From: Cerrena zonata
Taxonomy: Eukaryota; Basidiomycota; Agaricomycetes; Polyporales; Cerrenaceae
Direction of reading: 5' to 3'
Length of the DNA stretch: 64,000 nt
Assembly: GCA_038087015.1 (NCBI GenBank)
Contig: JASBNA010000006.1
Location: 930,001 to 994,000 of the forward strand
Made by a program: the position numbers and the translations under genes. A model generated the notes under the pieces. The model had not been told where the DNA came from. It did no database searches and saw nothing but the letters and a program-made list of their open reading frames with translations. Shown in pieces: positions 29,589 to 41,973 of this stretch; position 1 is the stretch's first letter; each line of letters begins with the position of its first letter.

Positions 29589-30912
29589 ATACATTTACTA
29601 CTGACTACGTAGTCCATTCATGCATCGATCTTTGGGTTGTAACCCTTTTTTCTCCTGAGATCAACAACATTCAAGTATTTTTTGCTCAAGCTCCGATGCC
29701 TTTAGCACTGTCAAGCGTCGAGTTTGTAGCTACGGGACATGTACAATTATATTCAGTAAAGTTGGGACAACGAAACGCGGTGCAAGGAATTCCGATCTAT
29801 CAAACCTTGGGGGATGCTGACAGGTTAATAGAAGTCTAGAACTCTATCCCATGATTCAACACGTCTTATTTATATCAAGTGCCCTTTAGACTTGAGAAAG
29901 GAAACTCGATGTTCTACCCGGACCTGACGCAAGAGCAACAGGTCTATCTACATCCTTTATTGTGACATACTGACCCGTTTAGTGAGATTAACCCGAGCAT
30001 TACTTCCGTTCAGGCAAAATCTCACTCAGGATCCGTCTTGGATCCGGTCTACCTCGAGGTAGGGCGGGAAACAAGACACACCGTTCAAGTTAATATCGCC
30101 TGAGCCCCCGTCTAGTTGGATCATACAGGGCAAGTTATTGTTTCCTTAGAGTATGATGTACTTAGGCGGCGACGTGGGACGTAAACATACCTCAACGTCA
30201 AGTGCAGGCATGTTGGAGTCAATGTTATTTTCCGGGCCTTTGGATGAGCAGACACGCACAATCAGGACAAACATTTAGCACCATAACAACTTGTTACTAC
30301 GTACGCTTCTGAACAATGCTGGGCGCGGCGCGAGAAACACACAGTGGAATCGATTAACTCCAACTGGTACAAATACGATGGGGCACGATCTTCGGCGGTA
30401 GTTATTATGGGCTCCATGTGAAGTTTGGCTAGAACAAAAGAAAGTTATTTCGAGACAAGGATTCTGTCGTGTTGAACACTGTGATTAGCAATTCTGTTGT
30501 CAGGCGTCAGCATAGCATGACTGCTAGTAGGTCGATGCAAGAATTCTTCACCTACATAATCCGACTCCATTGGAACTCGCCTTCCGTTTAACTTCCAAGA
30601 ATGGGATATAGATGGCTTGTATAGTTTTCATCCACTATGTTCACTCTAGCAAGCGGAACCTAAAAAACCCCGACCCGATCAATTGACGCGAGGCGAACAG
30701 GTTGAGAACGACGTGAATCCCGACTTCGCCGCGGCGAGATGAACGGATTCATAGTGAGGGCAATCGTATGACAGGTGTTATCAGAGGAAAAGGCAATTCG
30801 AATATCCGCTCCGAATCACAGCGACCGAGCTACGAGTTCTTGACCTACCAAGTTGAAGAGCTTAAATAAACTTTTAGGTATTACCACAGGAGTACAGTTA
30901 TTCTATCTGCAA
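29589..30912. other. 1.3-kb intergenic region, no gene seen
   Basis: No frame above background and no family motif on either strand. Sequence composition is ordinary. It may hold the reductase 3' end and decayed repeats. Confidence 0.35.
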
Positions 30913-31455
30913 CTAAGTCAAAAAAGCTTTTAGGTCTCGTACTTCAATGAACGAGCGCGAGATAGTCGACATCGCTGACTTTACATTGTTGCTTGCAAAG
31001 AAATAGAGTGATCCTTCTTCACTAGTGCGCAAGTACAAGCGATGTCCGGATTTTGCGTAAACTTCTAGCACAGTGAGAGGAAAACTTTGTATCGATCCCA
31101 AGACATCACGGATTAAGTCCGCTGTAACAGAGCCCAAGGGAAATGCAGTTAACATTTGAAGAGGAGTAGGAGGTTGATTGTCGACGACGATTGACAGGCC
31201 ATGAAGCACCATAGACGCCATGACTCGAGGCCGGATCCTAGCGAAGTCAGTATGGGAATGTGCAGCGACGGGACGTATGTAAACACGGATGCCAGCACCT
31301 GCCAGTGTATGGAAAGTGACATTTGTTACGTTGAACCATGGCGCAATACCGCGTAGCACCGTGCAACGTAGCGCGATGCACAAAACTAGAACTGTAGCAT
31401 TGGAATACTTATCGATACAAGTAGGATGTCCTTGGAGAGAGACCGAAATGGCTGG
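30913..31455 (-). CDS. Hypothetical protein, probable last exon
   Basis: An open frame runs from just after CTTTAG (31456-31461 on +, readable as an intron acceptor) to the stop at 30913, about 180 codons. It contains EILPKLPAISVSLQGHPT, APWFNVTNVTFHTLAGAGIR, VMASMVLHGLSIVVDNQPPT and LTVLEVYAKSGHRLYLRTSE. The style recalls the LRR-like C-terminal halves of Agaricomycete F-box proteins, but no diagnostic motif is present. No upstream exon could be fixed before the next gene at 32069, so it may be a truncated relic. Confidence 0.35.
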   Translation of the reverse strand, partial: PAISVSLQGHPTCIDKYSNATVLVLCIALRCTVLRGIAPWFNVTNVTFHTLAGAGIRVYIRPVAAHSHTDFARIRPRVMASMVLHGLSIVVDNQPPTPLQMLTAFPLGSVTADLIRDVLGSIQSFPLTVLEVYAKSGHRLYLRTSEEGSLYFFASNNVKSAMSTISRSFIEVRDLKAFLT

Positions 31456-32068
31456 GAGTTTTGGTAGTATTTCCTAAAGCATCTTGAGATAGATAAATTT
31501 GGTAATGGCTTTGGATGGTCTAACAAGGACAAACAATATTGAATCGCCCTTCTACGAACCGGTGCTTCCTTGATTAAAGCCCTTTTTCACCACGATGTCG
31601 CAGATACGAAACACTCATAACCCGAATTATGTTCTACGCGATGATGTTGACAGTGCCAGCACATAACAATTTTTAGCCGGACAGCCAAGACTGCCAGCAG
31701 GCATATTGAGTTTCCGAATTGCAGGAAGCCCAGAAGCCCAGAGCTCACAGCATCTCAGATCTCCTGCCTCGCGTTCGTCTTCCTCCAGTCGCTAACCTTC
31801 GCCTAAGGAGTTGGTCCAGATCAAAGCGGCGTTCTTACTCGGTTCTCTGCAAAGATCAGTTTAGCATCCCCGAAATCTGCCAAACGCGCTGGTTGTGCGC
31901 GGGCATCCGCAAACTCAGTTGCCTCTGGCGAGAGTCTAGAGAATTATAAAAGGTCAGGGAATTTGGGGGAATAGACAGCATTGACATCCAGTCGATTCAT
32001 TCCCTTCAGCTTCCCAGACTTCTCACAGCACTCCTTTGGTTTTCTAACCCCCCACATTCCTTACAAAA
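31456..32068. other. Upstream region of the small secreted protein gene
   Basis: No exon recognised. The distal half may include unresolved 5' parts of the minus-strand hypothetical; the proximal half is promoter. Confidence 0.35.
31945..31951 (+). promoter_or_regulatory. TATA box
   Basis: TATAAAA about 120 bp before the ATG at 32069, followed by a CT-rich stretch. Suggests a strongly expressed, regulated gene. Confidence 0.6.
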
Positions 32069-32900
32069 ATGATGTTCTCATTCAAGTCTCTCGCTATCGC
32101 CGCCGGCATTGCCTTCGCTGCCATCTCGTCCGTGGCCGCGACCCCTCTTCCATGCTCAACTTGCGACGCAAGCACTACTACTGGCACTTACGTTCAGGAG
32201 AAGAGCCTTGTGTACGTGCTCGAGAAGGCCAAGTACGACATTACCCCCGTGGTCGTGAAGTTCAGTAAGTAAACCTACATCCAACTACATCTTTTTGATT
32301 CTCATGATTTATGTCCTCACAGAATCCATTACCAAGGAGACCTGCACTGTTGAGCACGTTACTCCTCTCGTCGAGGAGCTCAAGGTTGTCTTGACCGGTT
32401 GCATTGGAAACCTCCATGCTCTCGTCGGTGTCGAATTGGACGTTCTCCTCCTCACTTCCGCTGGTGTCAGGGTCACAATTGACGTCGTCGCTGGCCTCGT
32501 TGCTGACATCCTTATCGTAAGAATTGCATCGATACTACACAAAACCTTTCTAATATTACTTTTAATAGCTCGTCTTCGGTGCTCTCAGCTTCGTCCTCAG
32601 TCTCGTTGAGGGCATTGATGTCGTTATTTTCACTACTCTTTGCACTCTCTTTGCTGTTGTCGGGTAAGTTTTATCTTGTCGTTGATGGGATCAGCTATTG
32701 ATCTATGGAAACATAGCGGTCTTGTTGGTACTATCCTCCTCGCCGTCCTCACCCTCTGCGGTGGTGTTCTCGGCAACCTCGCTGGTGCCATCTTCTTCAT
32801 TCTTAAGGATGTCGAAGTGATCATTGCGGTCATCAAGACCCTGAACGTCTCTGCCTGCATCAACTTGTTGGGCCTTGTTAACGTTCACGTTGCCATCTAA
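32069..32900 (+). CDS. Small hydrophobic secreted/membrane protein
   Basis: Four exons (32069-32264, 32323-32516, 32569-32663, 32717-32900) give 222 residues. The N-terminus MMFSFKSLAIAAGIAFAAIS plus SVAATPLP is a clear signal peptide with a likely cut after the Ala-Thr region. The mature part has CSTCDAS, then amphipathic and hydrophobic helices: LVADILILVFGALSFVLSL, VVIFTTLCTLFAVVGGLVG and GGVLGNLAGAIFFILK. Six or so cysteines are scattered, not in the hydrophobin pattern. The type resembles lineage-specific Agaricomycete hydrophobic secreted proteins of unknown function. A TATA box and codon choice rich in C-ending codons (CTC, GTC, GCC) suggest high expression. Confidence 0.8.
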
Positions 32901-33059
32901 TTGCGCAGACTTCCTTAGAGAATATTCCATAGACTCGGATCTCTACCTTACATACTTTCTAATATACTGGAGTTGCTTGATACTTAAGTACTCTAATGTG
33001 TGCGCTCAGTCGACCATGTCCTTCTTGGACTTACCCCAACGGGTTATAATGTAAAGTAT

Positions 33060-33740
33060 CGGGATCGAATGTTTGGAAAGCAGCCGCCATAGGTCCCCTT
33101 GTATCTTCCCAAGCTTCAGGGTTCTTTTGGATACGACATGGTAGAGCCGGGATTGCGGTTCAGGCGCATTGTTCAGTCAAAAGGATTTGTTTCAGTGCTG
33201 AACAATACTGACCTAGAGTTTACTTCTCCATTCTCGGATTGAATCTTCTCTGTATTTTGGGTGGTAGATTCTGTGACATGACAGGGGGAAGCGAAATCTT
33301 GTTCGAATTCCATGCAAGAAGATTGGTCAGGAGCGGAATGCTCACTTCCTGTTTTGCAGTGGAATCCTCATAAAGTCTTACGAAAATAGAGCACCGCTTG
33401 TTCCAAAATGGGTCGCAACAGCATAGCTAATAATTTGAGCCAACGTGGAAGAGGTCGAGTTGACTATTACTACATCATTGTTACAGGTTACAGAAACCTA
33501 ATACGGCTGTATCCTTGGTGAAAAATATGGCCGAACATACAAGACGTGGAAGTGAGCTGGTGTGATCTAGGGACCTGCAACTGCAATGATGAGCTATAAG
33601 TGGAAGTTCACAACTCGTGTAGAAGGGTAAAACGACACTAGAGAAGTCATTGATACAGGCTGAGAATATTGTTAGCGCAGTGAGCGGTACTAGGATATTA
33701 TCTGAAACGTGACGAAGTTATGAAGAAATTCTTGATTTGA
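33060..33740 (-). pseudogene. Decayed tandem copy of the neighbouring nuclease-like gene
   Basis: This stretch aligns by eye, in the same orientation and order, with about 34460-35245 of the intact gene. Shared anchors are the CTTCCCAAGC stretch, GTTTACTTCTCC, CATGACAGGGGGAAGCG/CATGACCGGGGAGAAGCG, TTGAGCCAACGT/TTGAACCAACGT, GTGATCTAGGG and GCGCAGTGAGCGGTA/GCGCAGTGAGTGGTA. Many substitutions and indels destroy the frame. Both the 5' half and the C-terminal catalytic part are missing, so it is a truncated relic of a local tandem duplication. Confidence 0.75.
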
Positions 33741-33964
33741 CCACATCCACATACTAGACTCAATGAGCATAGGGATAAAGTACTGTCACAATTATTCCTT
33801 TAGACGGGCAATATATACACAATAGTGTATACAGTATTGTACAATTGAACGGGAAATATTAATGCATATAGTTTGCTTCCTGAACTACCAGATAAGGAGG
33901 CGATTTCGAACCTACTATACCGGATCAAATTAGACCAGGCGGATAGTTACTGATAGAATAGGTA

Positions 33965-36175
33965 TCACGCACCTTCAGACGGTTTGTCGCAGACCCACAC
34001 CTTAGCCACCGTGGGGTCATGATCACTCGCCCTATCACTTGACGATGTCGACCTCGCCCAAGTATTAACATGAATATGCTCCACTTGCGTACCCCTCCTC
34101 ACAATAGCATCAGAGACAAACATATGGTCAATCTCTTGCATGTGCTGCTCGTATACGTATGTATACCTCTCCACAGGATCAACCCCAGATGCATCGTTAA
34201 TATCGGTCAGCACGTCCGTGAATGAACGAAACACAGATCGGGTTTGGGTAAAGTCGTTCATATCACCAGCAACGATTACACTCGCATTCACATCCTTTTG
34301 CAGGATGTTCTTGACGAAGTCCGCGGTGATATTCACTTGTTGTGTTCTACGCTCGACGCGACCATTCACCGGTGGCCGCGCATCACCGTGAGGTGACGAA
34401 CCGAAGCGTTTAGAGCTCAGATGAACATTGACAGTGAAGAAACGGGAACCGTCGGTCGTTTGCCATGCTGCTGCCATTGGCTTCCTTGTTTCTTCCCAAG
34501 CCTCGTGATTCGGTTGAATCCGACCAGGATTGTGGCTAAAGCGAGACTGGTTAGTATCTTCTCAAGGAATGTGTTTCAGTGTTGGAGAAGACTGACTTAA
34601 GGTTTACTTCTCCCTTCTCTGATTGTACCACCTCGGTATTCTGGGTCGCCGATCCTACGACATGACCGGGGAGAAGCGACACTTTGTTCGGGTTCCATCT
34701 AAGAACACAGGTCAGGAGTGGGATGCGTGAGACGATATTCCATGGCTCACAGATATGCTACTCGGATATTACTTCCTGGTTTGCCTCCGTCCATATTGTT
34801 TTGCGGTGGGATATTCACAAAGTCATACACAAATGGAGCGCCGCTCGCTCCAAGTTGGGCTGCAGCACTACTGATAGCTTGAACCAACGTCGACAGTGTC
34901 TTGTTGGCAGTTACCACGCCATTATCTCTAGACCCCGAGTCCGACTGTATTTCTTGAAGGAATAGAATGTCGGGCGTATGAAGATATTCCACTATATGTT
35001 TGGCAACGAGAGGAACATGGCGTGATCTAGGGGACATGTTCTCGACCTGTAGGTCATTAGTTAACTGAACGATAATCTATCAGCGTAGGATACTGACATT
35101 GTAATCACCAATGGTCAGTTCACAGCTCTTATCCGAAGAGTAGAATGACACCGGAGGGATATCTGGCACGGGCTCTGAAAGTACTGTGGGCGCAGTGAGT
35201 GGTAGGATTTGGTAGTATCCGAACTACAACAAAGTTATAATTATACGCTCGGGTTAGTGACAGATCGAACATACCTGGTAGGTTACGACTCCAGTAATGT
35301 TGCTCAGTTGACTTCCAATAGGGACCCTAGGAAGTCTAGTACCATCCAATGGACGCCCGATAAGTATGACCTCAGGGTGGGCATCTGGCAGACCATCTAA
35401 AAATAAATCAGTGAAAACCTCTTCCATTACCTGCCTGACCCGACCTACCAATTGAGGTCAGTGTAAGACCACCTCTCTCGTTCTTTCCATTCACATCCCA
35501 ATCCCCATAAACCCAGATGGCACCGAACATATCGGGGAAATTACTCGTCGTCGGATCAGGCACTGTCACGAGTCTTCCTTCGAGACTCTCCCAGAAGTCT
35601 AAGCCATATTTGTCAGGCTGCAGTGTGGCGTTCACGCTCTCGAGCTGAGTCGCGTTGTTCGGAACTGATAACCATCCTTCACTTCCCTTGTCGAGAGCTG
35701 AGGCCTTGCCTAAGGGTGGAGCGTATTTGGTATCGCGACTGATGACCAACGGAGTTATAGGATTTCCAGAGGAGTGTATTGCGAAGTGAGAAGGGGAAAC
35801 AAGTTCGGTGAGCAGAAGATCATTGGGTCTGGCTGGTTGTCTGTATTCTGAAACGAGCCCTGACAATGTGACTAAGTCGCCGAGGGCTGTTCGACCCGCA
35901 TATTGCGGGGCGTAAACGCGAATGCCATTGGAAACACGCGCGTCCGAAGATGGTTCACCCAAGAGCCAGAAGCCGTAGCGGTCCTATGTGTATCAAGTTG
36001 TACAAGGCCACCTCTAGAAACTATAATAATCCGCTGGACTGACCTTGGCCGAGACTATGCCCGTGACATTATGGACGACTTGGTCGAGGTACGGAGACTG
36101 GAATGCGGGACCTTGTATATCAGTGATGCTTACTGCACTCACTAAAGAGGTGAATAGTAGCAACGAATAACGCAT
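33965..36175 (-). CDS. Secreted endonuclease/exonuclease/phosphatase-family protein
   Basis: Starts MRYSLLLFTSLVSAVS, a signal peptide, at 36175; an upstream in-frame extension would place this inside the protein and was rejected. The N-terminal half (GPAFQSPYLDQVVHNVTGIV, DRYGFWLLGEPSSDARVSNG) is the OB-like/LTD-associated region seen in bacterial and fungal extracellular nucleases of the ExeM/YhcR type. The C-terminal half carries the EEP metal and catalytic motifs: IGDYNVENM, LFLQEIQSD (metal Glu), FFTVNVHLSSK, VIVAGDMNDF (Asp-x-Asn) and SDHDPTVAKV (catalytic Asp-His). About 610 residues in eight exons. It should hydrolyse phosphodiesters outside the cell, possibly for nutrient scavenging. 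A broken copy lies just downstream and a LysM gene diverges upstream. Confidence 0.85.
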
Positions 36176-36719
36176 CGTTGACGTTAGGGCGAACAACGTC
36201 GCTCTGAACCGTTTCCAGAGAGACCGTCTAAAGTTACGCTCGATAAGAGACCAGAGGCTGCTAACAGACACCAAGGTCGCTAGAACAGGAAGGTATGCTC
36301 AGAGTGTCTGTGGCTGGGACGGCGAGCTACGTGGTTGTGGTTGTTATGCAAGATGTCAGGCCGGTCTGTATCATAATACGATATGGTATATTCGAGGCAA
36401 AGAAGCCGCCTCGTGGTTGGCGTTGTTTGAACAAAAGGGGGTGAACGTTGTCAACAAGCGAAGCGGTCAAGAAGCTTTGATCGGTCCGCCAATCTTGCTC
36501 TTTCAATCTATGCTCCAGCACTTTCAGTACGCCGAGTATCTTCACAACATCCTCTCTGGATACAAATGCAACATTGAAATATAATAAGCGGCCATAGAGC
36601 TACCCGTGGACACGCTCAGGACATAAGTGGTAAACCGAGCACTGCTCAGATTACCACATTCACCAGTGCTTAGTACTCCTCTGCCGAGTACTTGTCACTT
36701 ACCCACAAGGTCTCATTCT
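36176..36719. promoter_or_regulatory. Divergent promoter nuclease / LysM gene
   Basis: 544 bp between outward-facing starts. No exon recognised. The rightward mRNA leader may include a short upstream in-frame extension from 36627. Confidence 0.4.
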
Positions 36720-37860
36720 ATGCTATCGCCAGGAGCTGCTCTCTGTCTTGCCTGCTTGTCATCTCTTCCGTCTAGGAAGTTTGCGGAAGACACTACATTT
36801 CACACTCCGTGCTGTAGTAGACCCATTTGCGCAGCATGTCTAACTAGAAACCCTCGTTTGGCACGATACAACCCATGTTTAAGGTGTCTCGGCGGTGTTG
36901 GGGTAGTCAGGTCTCATTCAAAACCTCAGTCACCATCCACTGTAGGAATTCCAGATGATGTTCCGAAGAATGTTGACGGAGGGGTGCATGACGATGATGT
37001 CTTTGCTATTGGTGATGATAATGAAGAGGATGATAGCCAAGATGAGGATGCGCGGGATGTCGTACCACTTATTGCATCCACTCCTGCTGTTGAGGGTAGG
37101 AGTGGTCCTGGACCATCAAGCCCACCGCCCTCGAATGCTCCATCTCAAACAGATATATCTCAAGTAGATGAAACGCTATCACCAGATGATAGTGCCATTT
37201 CAGCTCACGCTGGACCACCAAAGTATTACATTCAGCCAAACGACACACTTACAGGCATATCTCTGAAGTTCGGTGTCGACGTGAGTATCCGACTACAATT
37301 CATGTACCGCTTCCCGTCAATTCATAATGCACCTACAGGGTCGCTTGCTATGCCGCTTGAACAACCTTCCACCCAGCACCCTTCGAACAACTCCTCATCT
37401 TTTACACACTCGTACCTACCTGATCTTTCCACCATCCACACAAGTCCCGCCGACGAAATCACAGAGCTCGGCTGCAGACGAGCAACGACGTGTACGTCGG
37501 GAGCGCGAAATCGCAGAGAGACGCTTTCAGACGTTGACTAAGGAAGTAGATATTTCAATTGCCAAAGTCTACGTTTCCCTCGCCGAGCATCAGGATGGTG
37601 GAGACGAAGAAGGACAATATGAACTGAATAAAGAAGGTGACTTGAAGGCAGCTAAGGAGAAATTCCCAATTCTAGCATCTGGGAGCTCGTTGGAAGGACG
37701 TGCTATTGACCGTTACCTGGATGATGACGAATGGGAAGCTAGAGAAAGGAAAGGAGGTAGAGGTGTATCGATACCCAAGTTCCCATTGTCTGCGGAGGGA
37801 TCCAGGACCTCAGAGAAGTGGGGCAAATGGTCGCCGTCTTGGTGGAAATCCAGTAATTGA
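36720..37860 (+). CDS. LysM-domain protein with N-terminal Cys-rich motif
   Basis: Two exons (36720-37280 and 37339-37860) give 360 residues. No signal peptide. The N-terminus has a dense Cys array (CLACLSSL, CCSRPICAACLTRNPRLARY, CLRCLGG) spaced like a treble-clef/RING-type zinc site. An acidic linker (DDDVFAIGDDNEEDDSQDED) leads to one LysM: KYYIQPNDTLTGISLKFGVD joined over the intron to GRLLCRLNNLPPSTLRTTP. A Lys/Arg/Glu helix (RREREIAERRFQTLTKEVDI) follows. The lack of a signal peptide points to a cytosolic LysM protein of the eukaryotic LYSMD kind rather than a chitin-binding effector. An upstream extension to 36627 is possible but adds no conserved feature. Function unknown. Confidence 0.8.
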
Positions 37861-37946
37861 TTTAGTTATACTGGTTTTTTATTACCATATTATATTACGC
37901 GGGTATGGATAACACATAAGTCGTAGTATACCAGAAAGTGCGCATA

Positions 37947-40900
37947 TCAATGCCGCAAATCCTTGAGCTTCTTCGAGAAACCTTCCCGACATTGATAGTG
38001 CGTAACCTCACCCCTAGAAAGATTATCATCATTTACAACAAATTGCGACCAGATAGGTCCATACCGAGGAGCATGAACAGCGATAACGCTACCTCCGATA
38101 CGCTTATGACATTGTGGACATCTAAAAAACGAATCGTTAATCACCAGCCAAAAGAGGAAAGTAAAAACCTTGTACATACATTCGACTATCCGTCACTTTA
38201 ACCCTCTTCGCCTGCAGGATCATTAGTCGTCTAGCCACCTGCTCATCTCTTGCCTTCGCAACTCCACTAATAACCTTACGATCAAAGACAGGTGCTCGAA
38301 GTGCTTCTACCAAGAACGCACGAACATCCTGCGCTGTTACGAGCGGTGGAAGAAGTTTCAGTGTCTCGACGATATCCAACCGAGGGCTATGTCGTGAGAT
38401 TAACTCGAGAGCAGGACGCAGGAGGTCAACGGTAGGAGAGGTTGGTTGATTGGATGGTCGGAGGTAGATTCGGAGTAATGTGAGGTATATAGATGATGTT
38501 GATCCTGATGGGTCGTACACCCGCTTGCAGTACCTATTAGACGTTACAGTTAGTGAGACGAACGACAGGTGGAGAAATAGTGTAACGGACTCTTCAGCCT
38601 TCTGGAAATCTTGTGAGCGATACGCATAAATCTCAAGAGCACCATCATGCCGTCCTAATCGACCCAGAAGGATGGCCTTGGCCTCGTAGCAATCTGTGAG
38701 GAGTATGAGATCAGGGTATGAACATACGTAATAGCAGCATACCGTCAGAGGGTAACAAGCCATATAGTCGATCAGGCTGATAATGATTTGTGGTATCAAT
38801 GAAATGCAGCAGTTTCGCATACACCTCTTCGCGTTTCTCTGTAAATGTACGTTTAGTGTTAGACAGGACAGGAAAGGCCTGCTGTTATAATTACCTGTAT
38901 TTCCACGTTTATTCGCATCCCTAGTCATCTTCAGATACAGTTCAGCTAAACGATCATGGAAATTTGAAGACTCCTCGCTCCTCTCAGCGATGAGGAACTC
39001 GATAAACCGAGCACAGATGCTTGGGTTTACAATTTCGAGGTAGTCTGCGACATGTTGGCGAGGAAGCTCAGCTTCCTCCGAAGTGAATATCTACAATGAC
39101 ATTGTGGTTATTCAAAGCGAGTATAGAACTGGGAAAAAAATATAATTACCTCTAGTGCAATATCGGAATCCTGCTCGAATATCCAGTGAGCGGATTCAAA
39201 TATTTGGTCCATATGTTCTGGACCAAGTCTTTGTAAGTAAGCTACAGAAGGGCCGAGTTTGTCTCGCATATCGGTTTCGTGTTCGCTCAATCTGTACTCA
39301 ATCATTCAGTAACGACTCAGAGAGAAGTAAAAAAAAATGACTGACTGTCGCAAAAGATCTAACGCCTTCCCGTGCATGCGTTTTCCATTATAGAGATAGA
39401 TGAGTTCAGAGAATTTCTATCACATATCTTTAGCATGATGGTTTTCTGTGTTGCATCGAAAGACTCACCTCTCTAGCCCGAAGTTCCTTTCTCGACTTCT
39501 GACACCTCGCACCAGTTCCCGGAACGGCACAACGGAGCCAACAGTCCAGGTCTTGCTACGAGATACGACTTGAACAGCGCAGTATCCACAATCTGCCCGA
39601 ACCGAACCAATTGCTCTGGTGTCAGAGATGAGAAAGATGCGTCTGGAAGAGTGAATAAGTCTTCTACAGATGCCGCGGATAGGAGAGGCATCTGGTGGGC
39701 TTGTGTGTTGTTAATGTGAAAAGCCTCTAAAGCTCCTGAGATGTGAGGCCGCCGGTCCGAAAGGTATCGCATGAGCTCTTCGATGGATATCCTGAAGTTG
39801 TCTATGATAGTACAATTTCGTCAACGAGAATGTAATATGAGAATTGCAACCAAGTCACCTTTGGGTGGGGGCGCCTTTTTACCGCTCCGTATCGAAGCAG
39901 TATCTTCATCCTTTCTCGCACCAGAAATGAGACTTTCCAACCCGGTCCTCAAAACACCTGCCACAGATCCTTGAGGTGAAGGTGGCCGCGGTGAAGGAGA
40001 GCCAGCTTCACTTTCATGGGTGCTATGCCCATTTGAAGACGATGATTCTGTCTTCACTGCTTTCTGCGGCCCACCAAACAGGGATATCCATTCTTCTTGA
40101 GGTACACCCAAGCGACCTGAAACCCTCTCCGGGTAAAGTGCTACCACTTTAGCCGGGTTAGTGTTGAGTTCGATGAAAGTATTCATGGCATCTGCGTATC
40201 TTCCAGAACGGAAAAGCGAGACAGCGTTCAAGGCGCGGATGAGATTTCTTCGCTCGTCCTAATCAACTGAAGCGTTAGTCTTGCACATCCTTCCTCGACG
40301 CAGTGTATTCCACGATTACCTTGTCTGGGAGTAAAGCAGAGTCAAGTGTTTCCAACAACGACAAAGCTTCCTCATATGATTCAGCCTCGACGAGTTCATC
40401 AACCTGAACACCCCATGGCTTCATATGAAACTGCACGATTGAGCTCCCCTCTGCATTAGCCAAGGTCCGATCCGAAGGAGTAGAGACAATGTATATTGGT
40501 GACTTGTATCCCGGCGAAGACGTTAGCACACGAATGATTTGGTTATTCGCTGTTGGAGGGGCACCTTCGGCTAGAGGGATCAGAGGGACAGGTAGACTTT
40601 GGAGAGGCCGAAGAGATATTGAAGAACGAATCTCGAGGACTGCGGTTGGGATGAATGATGGTGAGGTGGTTTCGTGAGGAGTGATTTGGGTACTTGGGAC
40701 GGTACCCGCAGGTAGGATGGAGAAGAGGTAAGGGGACACGAGTGCTACAATGATTTTTAACACAATGTCTCATCTATCCATCGAGAGATTAGTTACCTAT
40801 GTCTTCAGGTGGCGCAGGCCAATCGATTGATACACCCCTAGACTGTTTCCCGTCCGATCCAATGAATAATCCAGTATCTAAAAACACCCGTCTCCCAATT

Positions 40901-41973
40901 TCAGTGACCCGTTAGAGTATATCAGAAACCAACTTACGCTCTTTAGCAATAAGGAACTCCGTCTCCGTAACTCTCAGAGCATTCGGTTTAGCCTTAGCTC
41001 CCAACCCAAGAGTCATATACCCTCCCAACCCCGTAAACGCACTCATACCCATACTTCCAATACTTGCAGCAGAAGTACTAGCAGTGATAGGGAACGTGAT
41101 ATCGATTGTGGTCATTGTCTGAAGGGAGAAGAGGACGTAATCCGAAGGGGTATATCCAAAGCAAAGGGTATCGCCATCACTCAAAAATACAACAACTCGA
41201 GGTGAATGTGGTAAATTAGCTTCCTATAATATGTCCGTGTCCATTAGATCAGAACTGGGCTGGATTTAGCGAAATCATGAAGCTGACCTTGACTTCCTGA
41301 GGTTCTCCATCTCGCCACGAATAGACGACAATCTTCCGTTTGCATCCAACTGCCAGGTACGTGACGACTACTGGGACACCTTTATTCTTAGGAGTTGCAG
41401 ATGGGGTTTCTCCTCCTAGCGATGGTGGTTGAGTGTCATCAATATGCTCTACCACGGTGTGTATTGCGAAGGAGAGTGCGCCTCTGGTCTTTGGGAGGGG
41501 TGTAGGTGGCGAGAGGGCGGGTAGTGGGAATAGAGTTACAATACTGTCTAGATATTACGGTCTAGCAGTGATCGAACAGTACTACGAGGATGGGACATAC
41601 CGGTAAGTACAGCCAAAGAGGAAATGTCTTGGACGAAACCCAGATGCTCAATAGCTCTCCTGCTCAATGCTTTCTTCGTTTCAAGAAGTTCCGCCCTGCG
41701 TTCCCCGTCACCTGTTTCGGATAATGAGTTTGATACCCCAAAACGACAAAGTGGAATGGTTTCAAGCAACGTACTAGATTCCCCATTATGCAAGACATAT
41801 ATGTGCAAGTTCCCTATAGCGGTTCCAATATATAGCTTATCACCTGATAGCACAAAATCATTAGCTCCATTAGTAGAGGTGCATAAGTGCTTGCACATAC
41901 CTTGAACAAGCAACGATTCAATACGTTCTTTGAAACCGCTAAGGATGACATTAGGTGGTACGAAAGGGGCCAT
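37947..41973 (-). CDS. VPS39: Vps39/Vam6-like HOPS subunit (one frame break)
   Basis: N-terminal citron-homology (CNH) beta-propeller: DKLYIGTAIGNLHIYVLHNG, LAVGCKRKIVVYSWRDGE, VTETEFLIAKE, IDWPAPPEDIALVSPYLFSI. This is followed by CLHR-type helical repeats (ELVEAESYEEALSLLETLD, LLGRLGRHDGALEIYAYRSQ). The C-terminal zinc motif region reads CPQCHKRIGGSVIAVHAP and GEVTHYQCREGFSKKLKDL. About 1,050 residues in some fifteen exons with 50-60 nt introns. Vps39 tethers vacuolar and late-endosomal membranes through Rab7/Ypt7 and also forms vacuole-mitochondrion contacts. Break: GNWCEVSEVEK should continue ELRAREKFSELIYLYNGKRM, but an extra base (CC at 39486-39487 on +) gives GTSG-stop. All other joins keep frame. 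Confidence 0.9.

Noticed and set aside
36176..36274. N-terminal extension of the nuclease-like gene
   Set aside because: It would bury the clear signal peptide that starts at 36175.
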